Shown: positions 11,405 to 26,400 of the stretch, piece by piece | Layout: each line of letters begins with the position of its first letter | How positions within the stretch are numbered: position 1 is the first letter of the stretch | Assembly: GCF_016859285.1 (NCBI RefSeq) | Contig: NC_053405.1 | Coordinates: 989,760-1,053,759, forward strand | Length of the DNA: 64,000 nt | Direction: 5' to 3' | DNA from: Xiphias gladius | Lineage: Eukaryota > Chordata > Actinopteri > Istiophoriformes > Xiphiidae | Notes under the pieces: model-generated | Told to the model about the DNA's origin: nothing | Databases searched by the model: none | What the model saw: the letters and a program-made list of their open reading frames with translations, nothing else | Translations under genes and position numbers: made by a program

Positions 11405-14400
11405 TATATATATCTATACATACATACATATATATACACATATATGTCATACCAAAATTATGAGACAGTAAGTCAAAAATAAATTTTTTTTAAGTCAAAT
11501 TTATGAGAGAAAACTGGTTCCAATGCCAACAATAAGACAGTAAGTACAAACAGTTATTTTGACTCATATGTCAAACATTTTCAAATGGCAAGTCAAATAA
11601 CTTTGACTTAAATTTTGACTTACCATGTGTATTTTTATGTTATCATTCCTGGGTTTTTCAGTTTTCCTGGTCTGAATAGGCTTTCGTCTGCTTTCACTCG
11701 TCCCTAACACCTGTCCATCATCCATGACCTTTCAAGATCTGTCTCTGTTGCCTGACAGTGAGAGGAAAGTGTGAATCTAAGCGTTGTTTCAGGATGGAGT
11801 TTTTACCTTTCCGGCTCCGCTGAGAGGGAAATCTTTCCGACAGAGGTGGGCGATGATTCCTGCCGCCAGGGCGTCACCAAGGACATTGATCATGGTCCGA
11901 AATCTGTCTCTGCAGAGGCAGAAGGGATGAGGAGACACTGTAAGACCACAACAACTCTGGATTCAGACTTAACATAAAGAACATATGATCAACTAGAATG
12001 GCACTCAGCAGAGCACGTACCCCCACCAAGGCCAAACAATCCTACACGTCTGTCTAGCTCCACCAGATCCGGACTATTTTCTGGATCTGCACCAAATTGT
12101 TCAAACTCATAGATCTCAACACCATGAATATGTCTGATTTATTACATCAAGATCCATACATTATTTCCTGAGATTTTTTTGAAAATGTCGAAAAATGCCC
12201 TCTCTCGCAATGTTAAGTAATGGGATAAAAAATTCCTGGATATGCCTCTTTAAGGGGGTCTGCACCAAAATTGCACGGGTCCTTCCCTGGCCCGTCCCCC
12301 ATCCCTCCACCAAGTTTGGTGCAAATAGGTTCAGTACTTTTTGCATAATCCTGCTGACAAATAAACCAACAAACAAACCAACAAACATACACGGATCAAA
12401 ACAGAACCTCCTGGGCCGAGGTAATTATTGTCATGATAATATATACGTGATAATACAACACTCTAAAAGGTTGCTGCTACTTACAGAATCCAATCAATGG
12501 CCACGATGAGTGTGATGTCATCTGGCGGTAAGCCCACAGATGTCAGTACGATCACCATGGTAACCAGACCGGCCTGGGGAATCCCTGCTGCACCGATGCT
12601 GGCAGCTGTAGCTGTGATGCTGAAAGGACGGACGAACATACGAGGACAGCAGCAGAGAAGAAAGAGAGTTTATCCTGTGAGAGATTCATTCAGTCAAAAC
12701 CTAAATGAACTTTAACCCAACTTTGTTCCAGAGCATCGGGCTTGTTTACTGGTCAAAGTGGTATTCGAACTGGAGTTAATGGTAGGTTTGTTTTCTGACC
12801 TTTGACCAAGGCTTATAATGTAAGGCTACAGGTATGAACCCTGACTTGACCCTGAAACCAGAACGGTGTTTGAATCTGAAGAAAGGGGTCCGTTACCAAA
12901 GATCTAGTCCCATGTTTCATTAGGTTCATTTGAAAGGACAAAGCTCACTGATCAACAGAAACAGTAAACCGTAAATTAGAAAGCTAATTTTCATCCGCTG
13001 TCTTTGTCCTGCTGGATGTTAAAAAGGCACCATAACAGTGGAAGTAAACAACATATCTCATAAGATTAATATATTCACCAATAAATATCCTGAACAAGAT
13101 AACAAATTACACAGTCACCAGTAAATAATCCTACGATATAACACATGGGAAAAAGCTAAAATAGATACTGAGTGAGGACTATATCTGCCCTTTGACTGAA
13201 GGCTCTTCTGTGAATGGGAAAGATGAGACAACCTGAGGGGTTGTTATTTGTTTAACAAATGCGTGAAGTCGGGGAGGAACAGTACTGTGTAACTATGTAA
13301 ATTTTCCAAAACAAGAGAACATATTTTGTCAAATTTTCCAGTTCAGGAGTTTATTTAAAATGTGAAGTAAAAATGTAAAGTTTTGAGTCATTTTTATATA
13401 GATTTGTTCACCAGCAGATCATCAGACAAGATGTGCAATGTGGGTTGATTGTAGCATCCATACAGTATATCATCATAGCTGTTTTCAGTGGTCAATAAGT
13501 TTCATACAAATCTAAAATCTGTTGAACCCAACTCTCCATCTTATTTTTTACATGAAAATTGAAACGGACACCTAGAAGCTCGAACTCAGAAATATCTTCA
13601 CGTGGCTTCGGAGCACTACATGGCCTTTTTAAGAAAAACGTGCTTACAGTTTTTGTTACATTTAACTGAAATCCTGATCAGTTTAGCCTCACTGGAAGCT
13701 CTCATTTGGAGGTCCGTTTGGAAACAGCTATGCATATAGCTGTATCTCTAAATCAGGATAAGCAGAAGCCAGAACATGACTATGCAGACTGAATAAAAGT
13801 TGTCCAACTATAGACCCTTGGGGGGGGACACACTGCTTGCCCTTTTCCTGAATTGTCTTCAAGAAACTTAGAGCATGTCGATGCTGGTTTACCTGATGGT
13901 GACAAGCTGGCCGAAGTCGAGCTCATAGTCGTTAACCTGAGCGATAAAGATGGCAGCCACAGCCTCGTACAGCGCAGTACCGTCCATGTTGATGGTGGCG
14001 CCCACGGGAAGGACGAAGCGAGCGATCTGACGGTCAACGTTGCAGTTCTCCAACAAACACTTCATGGTGATGGGCAGCGTGGCAGAGCTGAGGACAGACA
14101 ACATTCAAATAAAACTTAAATAAATATCTGAACACATCCGCAGAGCAGCAGGTTAAAGCCGGACTGTCCTGGACTCTGACCTGGAGGAGGTGGCCAGGGC
14201 GATCACCATGGCCTGCAGCAGCCCGCGGATGTAGGTAAAGGGGTTTTTCCGTGTGAGAAGGAAGTAGAAGAGAGGGAGGAGGACGAGTCCGTGGACGAAG
14301 AGGCCGGCGAGGACGGTGATGCCATACCAGCCCAGCTTCTTCCCCAGCGTGCTTGGGTCCTGCATGTCCAGGATCTTCCCTGCCACCAGGAAGATGATCC

Positions 14401-17400
14401 CAAAAGGAAAGTACCTGAGAGGACAGAGGAAAAGGTCATGGAGTCATTAAGATTCAATTCCCGGAGAGCAGGAATGTGTTCTGTAAATTTCAAGCCGATC
14501 TGACAGATTATTGTATTTCTTTGTTCGAGTGGAAAGTTAGGCCTGATGGTGGCATTAAAGAAGTCAGGGGGTCATTAGGTCATCATCCTATTGGGGTCAT
14601 GAATATCCACCACAAACATCCAATCAGCAATTTTCCAGATAATTTGCCATGGACCAAAGTGTTGTTCATGAGAATCATTTTGGTGTTGGTTATGAGGATC
14701 ATTTTAGCCTGATAGTGGCGCTGGAGGACAGACCTTTGCAGTGTGACAAATGAAAAGGTTTCATCACTTTGGGGCCTTGAACGTCCAGAGCAGTAGAGTT
14801 TAACTGTCTCAGTCATGATTCTGTTGGCAAACAAATTATGTAACAAATATTATTGGCTGGACTGCAACACGAGGCCAGCCTTATAAATGCGAATGTCCAA
14901 AAGTGACTAACTGACCGACTGATGAAGTTACACCATTGGTCGGCCGGCAGAGTGTCGGAGTTTCCCCATTGGCCGTTGCTCTTTCTAAATGAGTTGGTGC
15001 AAACAGTTTTCTATTGTGTCATCAGGGGGCGTTTACAGGCAGAGTTGCCAATTTAGCACCTTCGTTGCTACATTTACCGACTTTTCAGACCCTTTAACGA
15101 CTTTTCTTCACAAAAGCACCCAGCGACAAATCTAGAGACTTTCTGGACAAATCTTAGCTACTTTCTGTAGAAGAGAGTCTCCAGTGTTGACCTGTGAGCG
15201 CGAGGACGGACTTTCCTCTCCACACTTCTTAATGTGTGTCAGGACGAGTCAGCTGACACAGACGTGGATGAGCTTCTAACTTTCTCTCTGACTGATCATT
15301 TTACAGGTAAATACATCTGAAATCACAGCACAGCCGTTGTCTTTAATTGATGTGTCTGGTGACTCTGTCAGACGACGTCGTGGTTATAAAACCAGGATTA
15401 TAGCAGCAGAGAAGCAGCTTGGAAACGGCTTGGAAGCGACTGCTGGTTAACATGTCGTCTTAATGGGCCTCGTTTCAATCACTGTTTCATAATTGTTCCG
15501 TCGTCTGACAACAGACACAGGAAAACATGTAAATGCGAACAGCTTTGTTGGGAATCCAGCTGGATTAAATTACTGTATATTTGAGCACAGAGAGGAGGAG
15601 AGAAGCAAACAGATAAAGGGCTGAAACCAGCCGACACCAGGCTGAATGCAAATACGATGCAATGACGTCATGAATATGCTAATTAAGCACTGCGACATTT
15701 AGGGACTTTTCTAGCAGGTTTTAGCTACTTTTAATTAAAGAAGAATGAAAGTAGTTTTTTACCGTGGTTCCACAACAGTTTCTTAACTACGTCCTTAATT
15801 TCACACCTTGACCGTACAGGTATCAGCCCTACTCTAGGTTTTGACCTAGTCTTGTTTCTAATAAAAACTAGGAGAGTTGGATTCCACAAAATTACAATTC
15901 CAGTATTACCTGAGAATTCTTGCTAAAAACTGCCCCTTTCCCCCAAAAATACCTGCAGGATCTCAAGTTATTTAACATAATAATGAAACACAACTGTGCT
16001 GTGATGTAACTGGATCACCCTCTCGGCTGCAGCCTTTTCTCACAGTTAAGATTTAACTGTAATAATTTTAAGATGATGGGAAAACATCCAACCCTAATTC
16101 TGTTGATACATAACACAACAGAAAATACCTCTTGAGCCTGCAGCTCCACCAGTGAACTGTGAAATACTTTATTATGTTAATAAGCTGATATTATTATAAT
16201 GTTTGGCTTGACTGTTAAAAACACCGGATAAAAAAACGAATCTCGTCAGTTGCTGTAGTTTTAGATGTAACACAGATTGAAGAGCCAGCGCTCAGCAGCA
16301 GTTCAGGTCATTAAGCCTCGTGTGGACTCTGCTGCTGTTTTTAATCTGCTCAGGTGCTGAAGCTGCAGCAGGAGGAGTCCTACAGCAGGAGGACGCAGTG
16401 ATGTCACCAGCGGCACGTTTCACCACCTGACGGGTCATCAGGTCAAATCCACAAAATCCTCCACTGTGTCAGAGGAGGACACTGAGCAGTGAGACAATGA
16501 GTGAACAGGCACCAACCGGTAGCGGGGACATTTCCCTCTCACTCTTTAAGAACCTACTTTTGTCCCTGAACGTTTCCACTGTCAGGGACAAAAGTCCTCC
16601 CTAAAACCTCTGTAAACAGTGTCCTCTGACTGTCCGGCTGCAAAGTCCAGATGAGAGCAACTGATCAAGCACTCACAGCATTATTAAGCTGCACCACTCA
16701 GGCTGCAAACATTTATTTTTCCTATGCATAATTTTGAAGAGAACAAATCATCTGTTGATTAAAATTGACTGTGTCATTTTATTATTCTCAGAAAAATATG
16801 CCACAGTTGTGTATCAACGATAAGGCAGCAGAGGTCAGTGTTCCTCAGAGAAGAATTCAGTTTTAGAGACTAAAACTACACTAGTCTTTGCTTGATATAT
16901 TTATTTTTAGAACATTTTGTTATGTCCTGTTTTAATTTCGTGGTTGGCGGTTACTTTTTTATCAATAAACCGAAGTCTAATTTTCAGGGTTAGTGCAGTT
17001 ATAATAGAGAACTTTGGGCAATATTTCCAATTCTTCTGAATTTCAATAAGAGAAATACAGTTTTATTCACTTATTAGTTGCAGTTTCTTCTACGCTGCTG
17101 GTTTTTCAGTCACTGTTAAGCTACTAGTGTTTAAAAGAGATCAGAGACTGGTGCGCGCCACGTGACTCTGTCGTCGTCCTGGTGGGTTAGTGCTGTGGAA
17201 ATGGACACTATACTGAATTTACCACGCCAGTCAGTGTAGTACAGGTAACTCCAGCTCACCAAACGGCAGCGTTGATGATCTTCATGACGCACTCGTTGAT
17301 ACACTGACAGACGTTGACCAGCGGAGCTCCTCGTTCTCCCATCCTGCCCAGCAACAGACCTGCGACAACACAGTTTATATTCATATTAATCATCTGAATA

Positions 17401-20400
17401 GATATTAATGTTCATGTGAAGACTGCGCCGCAAGAAAAAGGAATATCAAAGAGTTTCTGATGACTAAAGCCTGAAGAAGACTGCAGTCCAAATTGTGAGT
17501 TGTTTAGCATTCAACTCATAATCGCATTATTGACGCCAATATAGATCTTAAATTTAGATGTGAAATGTCAGCGTTTTCATAGCCTGGCAGCAGCCGGTAC
17601 TTTTAAATACGAACCAAATCAGATATGTCTGCTTCAAACCCAGTTTACAGTCAGGTGAGATCGAATGTGGATATAAATATCTGCTGACAGCCCACGGAGG
17701 CAGAAAGCTGAACATGAAGCCTTCAGCCTGTTAAAGCAGGTGCTTTGACGGAGGTTTTTCTAGGAAGGTTTTTCGAAGAAGTTTTTTTTTAAATTTCTAA
17801 TTTGTAACTTGTCTTGATGAGATTAAAAACCTGAACGCGTAACGCCAGCTGAACGGAATCTATACGCTGAGGAAAACTCTAAGAAGCGGTTAAAGGCTCG
17901 GGACAAAGCCGGTAAGTGGATCTAGAGTTAAGAGAAGAAGAATGAACAAGATCAATGAAATTAACCACTGCATCCGGGTGAGAAATCCTTCACTACTCTA
18001 AACACAAGCGCTGACAATTCCTGTTAAGCCTTTCAATCCAGCAGAGCAGTGACCAGTGTAAGGTCATGTCACCGAGCACCGAGTTGTTTTGACATTTTAA
18101 AGACAGAATGATGAATTGGAGAAAATCAAGAAATGAAAATCTGTCCGCATTAAAAGACGTCATTAAATAATGTGATCCTGGTTTGACTCTTATTTGCTTT
18201 TAATGATTTTGGATGACAGTGGACGTCTATGGCACTGAGACATATCATACGTCAGTTTGTGGCGGCACAAACATTTCAGCAGATTAAATTCAATGCTGTG
18301 TTGTGTCCCAGGGATTGTTGATTAAAAAATAATAATAATGGCATATGTCACAATAGCCTGGATAACATAGGATATAGAAAGTTGCACCTCTAAAATGTAA
18401 ACTAGGCTGTGGTTTTAAAGTTGCCAAAACATACATGATCACGGGTTATAGAAGGAGACGGACGCTGATGCTCATGTTTGTAAAACCGAGAAGAACAAAA
18501 TATCTGGACTGATGTTCATCTATACAAATTTAGCCCTTACAGAAGTCCAAAAAATTGAGCTTCAAAAACTCCAAACTGACCTTTCATCCAGAAAAATTTC
18601 AAAAATTAGAAAATTAAAAGGTATAACTTCTTCGATAAACCTTTTCTTGGACATGAGCCATGTAAACTTCAGGACTTAGTGAAAGAGTTTTCTATGACAA
18701 CCACTAACGTATTGACCCTGTCCTGCTCACCCATGGTTGCAGAGAAGATGACGATGCCGAGGACGTTCATCTGTTGGCTGCTGCCGGGACTCGTCTTGTA
18801 CATGACCTCCGGGGCCGGAGTCAGCTCCAGGTACACCGTCTGACCTTTAGGGTCACTGTCATCAGGGACAATGTAGACGAAGTTGGGCTGGATGGTTCTG
18901 GTCGGGACTTTGAGGATGGGAATCAGGTCTGTTTTGTACTGAAGAAACGCAGTCGGGTTTGTCACAGGAAGAAACAGAAAAGTGATGAAGTATTCGGTCT
19001 GAAAGTGTCTCAGCTTTTCTCTTACCTGCTGAAATGTGGCCTCGATCAGATTAGAGGGAACCATGTTTCTGTGGGGGGAAAAAGCAAAACATCAAGGTTT
19101 TTATTCACTGGAGAACACGACTGCACAGAAACTCGACACAAAGGAGATCAGCGGTAATTTAGGCCGAAAAAGGAGCTTGAAGCCTCAGAAAGATTTAACC
19201 AGTTTTATCAAGTGAATTATCAACATTATCCACAACAGCAGCTGCAGCAGTTAATGTGCTATGACCCGCTCTGAAGGATCACCATCCCCTAATACCTCTT
19301 AATACTGGTGTCATCTTTAATGTGATACAACATAAAGACTGTCTTATCATGATCCAAGCAATATCGTGACGTGTTGACCTTCAGTCATGTGGTTGAGTGA
19401 TATGTAAGAAGACAGTACCAGCACAATGGGCATCAAAACAAGCCTTTTTCAACAGCTCAGGCAGGAGGAGGACCAGAAATCACGGACGTTACCGAAGCCA
19501 TCACGTTTTGTTTGGCCTTAAAAATGAACAATCAGAAAATTAAGCAGCTGAAAACGACGGCTTGAAACAACCAATTCAAAAACTGGACTGTGGGTCCAAC
19601 ATCCCCAAAATGTACAAATATTCTTCATAGGCAGCACTTTTCTTCTGTAGAACAAAATACAGAGGAAGACACACCTAAGCTTTGACTAGCTGACCGCTAG
19701 ACCAACACCAGCTACTTCTGCAGTACCACTGAAGCGTGTCCAAGTATTTGGATGAGCTTTGATCACACAAATCTCTTCTCCAGTGATTTGGGATCTGTTC
19801 TCTGCAGAGGTCGAACCGCCTGGACGTCTGAGGTGAAGGCCTCTTACCTTTTATAAATCTAACGTTATATGTGTTAGGAGAGGAAAGGTGACAGCAGGAG
19901 GGCACACCTACAAGAATGAGGAGGGAAACACTCCAGACCACCTGACCTTCAGCAGAGGGCAGAGGTCAAAAGAAAGATGATGCATTCGACCTGCTCGTGA
20001 GACATTTTCAAAAGTGGGTGTGTTTTTTAGAGGAGGCACGAGGGCGCGGTCTGCCAACGTGCCGCAGCAGAGATCATTACATCCCACCGCCGCTGACTCG
20101 CTTAATCTGTCACTTATCCCCGCAGGATTACTAAAAATACACCGATCAGCTCCGTCTGTAATTGGATTGAAGTGTGTGTCGCTTTGTTTTCTACGTTTTG
20201 TTGATCTCAGTGACGCTCAGTCAAATGTCAGTCAAACCCTGTCGGACACTAAATATTTTCATTATCTTTCTTTAATACGTCAAAAATTAGAGAGAAATGT
20301 CCATGAAAATTTCTCAGGCGTCCAAGGTGATGCCTTTGTTCAACCACGAGTCCAAAACCCAAAGACCTTCAATTCACTGTGACAGAAAACAGAGCAAAGC

Positions 20401-23400
20401 TGAAAATCTGAGACATTTGAGAAGCTGGAACCAGAGAATATCTGGCAGTTTGTGGTTGATCATTGACTTAAATGATCAACTAACCGAACAGGACTGACGT
20501 CAAGTCAAACCCAAGACAGTATCGGTAATATTTTTTCTGTCTATAAACAACTGCTGTTGCATCTCCCCATCAGCACAAAGTGTTCATGTCGACATCCAAG
20601 CGGTAATATATTCGACATGGCACTAAATAATAGGGAAGATCGGCTCTGGAGTCTGGATACTACCGACTCGTCATGAGTTCTCCAACGATACGGACGCTCT
20701 CAAGTCGGAAACACGGGGATCCGTCCATCCCATGCGACGTGAACGCGGCATTCTGCTGCTCGAGTGGACGTACAGAAACCAAAACCTCCAACCAACTCAA
20801 AGACAAATCCCCATTCATTTCCGTGGAAAAGGTGAGAGACGTATCTGCTTCCTGTCTCAACTGGCTTTGTTCAATCTGACCAAGCTTTGACCTGCAAAGA
20901 CTAAAGGTCAGTTCACATTGAAAGTGTTTGTAGAAGCATTTTTGATGTCCACCATTTGTCCGTCTCACGGAACAGATACGCCTCCATTTTATCAGATAGA
21001 CGGTGTCGATCCAAACCGACTCAGAGAAACACTGGGACCCCTGCGACCTCTCACACTTTGAGTCTTGTTTTTTCCCTTTGACGTGCTTAATGAAGTGTAA
21101 TCTCCACAGGGAGCTCTTTAAATCACACAGATCTCCTGCTGTTTATACGATCTGAACTTATTACACTAAACTTATTACTGAAATCTCTGCGTTAAAACTG
21201 ACTCAGCATTGGCTCAATACAGCACCGACACAATAATGGGTTCAACCTACTCAGTACTCATGGGCAGAAAACCACCCATCATTAGGGGCTGTTTTGATCC
21301 AGTGACCCCGCAGCAACATATAAATAATATATAAATAACCCCAACACTGGGTCACAACAACCCACTGGGGCCGGGTAAAGTCCACCCAGTATGGTGTTGG
21401 TGCTATATTGACCCCACACTGGGTACTTTTGGAACCCAGTGATTTTTAGTGTGTAATGATTGATCACTATGAGCTTTCTGGATTCACTGTAGGCAAATGA
21501 ACTGACAGATAAAAACCAAGGCTGAATTCGAACTGCTGAGCTCATTTGAAACCTATTTTGTCAGTTAAATGTCTGCTGTGAGTCAGCCTGATGAAGACAG
21601 TTCTGGTTCTGACCAAACACTGAGGAGAGGTCTGAGGTGGACTGGACGCACCGAATGTTTCAGTAACACTTATGTGCTGCTCACATCTCACTCTTAATGT
21701 GGATTCCCGGTAATTCCCAGGAAACCAGCTCTTTGAAAAGGTCTCTCCATTAGTGACATCTTATTCAGGAAATAAGTATTCTTTATATCTTCGCTTAGAT
21801 ACAACAGCAGGCGAAACAATACCAGCAACACAGAAAGATGGATGCTGACTGGCTAAACACCTGTTCCAACCCTGTTTCCTAGAAATTAAACTGCAACAGC
21901 AAATACCAGAAACCAGGTTCACATCAGTCCCGTCTGTGGTTTAGACAACAACAGCTCTTTGGTTCAGGGAAGATGGCGGTTTTGGTTCAATGTAAATAAA
22001 CAGTTTGTGTCTGAAGTCACTGTGAACGTTTTCTGTATTAAACCAGACCAGGATCTTTCCCGAACCTGAACCAGGTACTGTGAGAGTCTAGACAGAACCA
22101 TAAACCAGTTTAATTACGCTGGAGTCACTACAAGTGGAAAACAAACATGTTGTCTGTGAACATTTTACTGAGATGTTGAGTATCAACGTACTTGTAACTT
22201 GTCAACTTTGTGAATTAACAACATTTCCTCGTTACGTTTATAGAGCACGTGATCATCTTGTGGAGTTTCTTCAGGAGTCTACTAACCATCAGCTTTGCTT
22301 AAAGTTTACAGTGTCAGCCACAAGTGCAGATACTTTCAGTTTTTATTTGAACATTAAGTGTGTGAAGCTCGTCCAGGTTTGGTGTTGTTGTACTACAGTG
22401 ATGGTTTTTGTTCCGACTTCCTCTCGCAGAATACTGGTTGTGTGCATGTCGGCCATCACCTGCATTTTTTTTACAGAAGACATGAAGCAACCAGAACTAC
22501 ACGAATATATTCAAGACCGAATGAAAACCACCAGCTGTGACTTCCCAGTCCATCTGCAGGGTCAAACTATGCACCTGATAAACTTCCAGCTCTGACCTTT
22601 CACCACCTCCACATCCCAGCTGACCTCTGACCTGTCTCACCTGATAAGGTCGAGCAGGGCATCGGCCGAGGTCATGACGGGCCCCCCTCCTAGCCGGTTA
22701 CTCTCCATCTCCGTCCCCACGCCGGGTTTGATGATGACGACGAGCACGATGCCGACCACCACGGCGATGAAGGTGGTCCACAGGTAGTAGGTGACGGTGA
22801 GCACCCCCATCCGACAGCACGCCTTCGACTCCATAGACGACAGACCCGACATTAAACTGCAAACAGGACAGCAGGGAATCAGCTCTACCGTACAGGAACT
22901 GATGAAAAGCTTTCTGCTGTCAGAAAATCAAACCATAGGCAAACAGGGACACTATGAAAACAACAAGTGCATTTGGTTGGTCCTTGTATTAAAAGAGTTG
23001 CTGCTAAGAAGTGCAGCACAGTATCTACACTCAGCTGGCAGTTTATTAGGAACACCTCGTCAGTCCCGTTATTCGTGTCGTGTTATATTTCTGTTATATA
23101 GCCTACCCTCACTGATATCACTGGGGTGGACAGAATAATGGAGACACTTTTCCATATAATGCAATGCAGTTTCCCAGCACCACAGACTGCAGCCTCCACC
23201 ATGATCAAAAACTTGAATCAGCTCCTCTGATTACTGAGGATATTCTACTGAATATTTCGACCTTCATGAAGGAGGACTTGTTACAGGACTGTTGATTAGA
23301 CTGACTTAGTTTTAGCTTGGCGTTCCTAATAAACTGCAAACTGAGTGTATATATATACTCTACGCGAATGCTGAATCTTTGTCATTCATCCAATAAGAAG

Positions 23401-26400
23401 ACACGTTGCTGGCCCACCCTGTAAACACAGTCACAAAACATTATCAAAAACACAAGGAGAGAATTTAAGACGTAACTGATATGATATTACTGAATATTAA
23501 AAACTGCTGATACAGCGCAAAAACTACAAAATACTGAAAACCTCTTTGTTCAACTATTGAAATACTAAATCCAATAAGCCTCTTTTGGTTTCCTGAAGAA
23601 CTTTCTATCAGATCTCGTAGGTCCCTAATTGACCTTATGAGGACCGATGAAAGAAAAATTCAGTGTAAAAATAGTCAGTGGAAAGCTGGATAAGTGGATA
23701 AATGGTTGAAGTGTCCAGTTTAGTACTTTATGGAACGGGGACGATTTTGATTAATCAAAAATTCATTAGAAGTTTGCACCACTAAAGTACAGTATCAACC
23801 CAGCCCCTGCTCTGTGTCAAAATCTAGCTCAAAGACCTTTACTGTTTTAGTTTATTCTGTTTATCACATATTCAGTTAATATTTGTTCAATTTTTTCTGT
23901 TCGAATTAATAAACAAAGTCGTATTATTTCATCACCGGAGAACTGTGAGGCAGCAACCAACAATTATTTTCATTATCAATACATCTGACTGTTATTTTTT
24001 CTAATAATCACTTGATTGTTCAGTGTATAAAATGTCAGAAAATAGAGAAATAGCCCATCATTATTTTCTGAAGCCCAATTTAACATATTTAAATTGTTGC
24101 TTTGTCCACAATCAATGGTCAAAAATCCAAACATGTTGAGTTTACTATGATAGAAAAGTGAGAAATGATCAAATATTCACATGTGAGAAGCTGCTGCCGG
24201 AGAGGTTTTGGCTTTTTTGCTTAAAAAAAACAAAACAGAAAACAAGGACTTAAAAGAGATAAAGCAGTTGTCAAATTTTCCACCGATTGACTGATCAATC
24301 TCTAGACTGCTGGTTGGTTTCTGGGTGTCCGTGGAAATAATGAGACCGCCATATATAGTGGGGGTCACTAGGGGCCCCTCAGGAGGTTCATCCGACCGTG
24401 GACATTGACTTGCCTGGACGTGATGAGAGGAAGAATGAGCATCTTCAACATCCTCATCAGCAACTCTCCAGGAAAAGAGAAGTAGATCTTGGCCTGTGGT
24501 GGAACACGAGAGAAACGTTTTAGAGAACATTTACCAGCTCGGGGTTCGTGTGAATGCTTTACGTCGATCTTACGTCGTCATTTCAAAACTGACTGGATCC
24601 AAATAGGACCTGAAGGATAAATAGTTCGTCCTTCAGTAGGATGCTTCCATCCCTTTGGTCCTTCGGATTCAGCTGCTGTGGTGCAGCGTTTGTTTTGGAT
24701 ATGATACAGTTCTGATGGATGGAGTCTGCTGTAACAGCTGCTGAGGCTCATGGGTACTGTAGTATTTAGAGACATTCGACAGACCAGCCTGAGGAGAATA
24801 ATGTCATTTGTCAGTAAGAATGAAAAGCAACTATAGGATCACACTTCAGCTTAAGGGGGAACTGCAGTTATAGGTTGCTGCTGCTGGTCGGGTCCGTTAT
24901 GAAGGAGCAGCAGTTAACGAACGGACGTCTGATTTTATCTCCCAACACGTAGCGAGGAGCCAAAGATGCATCACTTCGCATGTCTGCAGATCAGACACGG
25001 CAGGAGTGCAGGATAAGTCCGAAACCGCCAATGGGGAGGCAGAGCTGAGGAGTTTTATTCTCTTACCTTCAGTATCTAGAGCACACACTGTCCATATTTT
25101 CAGATTCTCCTACATGTGTGAATCATAACAGACACGTGTGGACTACACTCAAGTTCAAATGATATTTCCACAACATTGGTCCCATATGTTTGTCCCTGAG
25201 TTTCTGGCCAACTGGAGACGCTTCCCTGTCATACTGACTGGACCCTCACATTCCTACGCACATGGAAAGTTCTGATGTAGGCTAACAGCACTGACTGGCA
25301 ATGATGGACTTGGTTCAGATGCAGAAAATTGAAAGTGAGCTTCAAGAGAAGAGTTGAACATGTCACCGAAGGGTCATAGTGGACGGCTGACTCAAGTCTT
25401 TCTGGGTCCTTTATCTCACCCCCAAAACCTGAAGGAACCGTAGTTTGTTGACGTCCACGCATTTAAAAGCTGCACTTATCAATATTTGTTCCATAAATAA
25501 TGAATCAAATGACTCCACAGAGACTAATCACAAACTCTGGAGCTACAGTCTACTGACGCACACTGCAGTTGTGGAGACCTCGATCTCAGAATAATGATCC
25601 TGAGCTCATAATTAAAAGTGTTCGCTCGCTGAACTCAATATCACTGGATGATGTACGACGGACTATTGGCAGAGGAACTGAAACAGAACGCGTCTGAGAA
25701 AGTTTTCTTCAGTATCAAAGTAATTCACGAAGGACTGTCAGCTCAGCGTCACTCACTCGATCCATGGCGACATGATACTTTCTGTTTCTTGTTTATATTA
25801 AGTTTATATTATAATCTTTTATTATCTGTTCATAATCCTAATATAGGACAGACAATTAAATCTGGTAGCGCCATAACGCCTACGTCTTATCAAATGCAAG
25901 GACTGATAACCACCTTAACCTTTTAGTTATTAGACCCAGGTCTCCAAAGCTTTTTTCCTTCCTGAATAAAAAGCGCCTCGGTAACATTCATCTTCAGCGT
26001 GTTTTGAGCTCGTTAATCTACCCACGAGACGCAAGAGATCCATTCCTACAGGTTAGAGCGTGGTAATCAAGGACGTTTTTCCCCTGAAAGATAATGGAAA
26101 ATGAGCAAATGTGCAGAAAAACAAGCCACAAATGTATTTTTGCAGAGAGAAAGTGAATGAATCAGTTGAACCCGCAGCACAGTTTCCTTTGTATGGAAAG
26201 TGAAAACCTCAAAAAAGGAAAAAACAAAACGCGACAAAGACAATGTATTCTAATCAGAGTTTAAAATTTAGAAAATGAATAAAAAGGGAACCTAAAAAAA
26301 CCTCTTTGCCGTTGCTGACCTCTTCTCTCCCTCCCTCACTAAGAGCTGAGCACGTGACAGCGAGTCTGCAGCTTTCAGCTACTTCAACCGGGCACTCGGA

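Noticed and set aside
22134..22595. 153-residue plus-strand ORF inside the transporter gene
   Set aside because: No domain similarity, no good start context, and it lies in an intron of a gene on the opposite strand.
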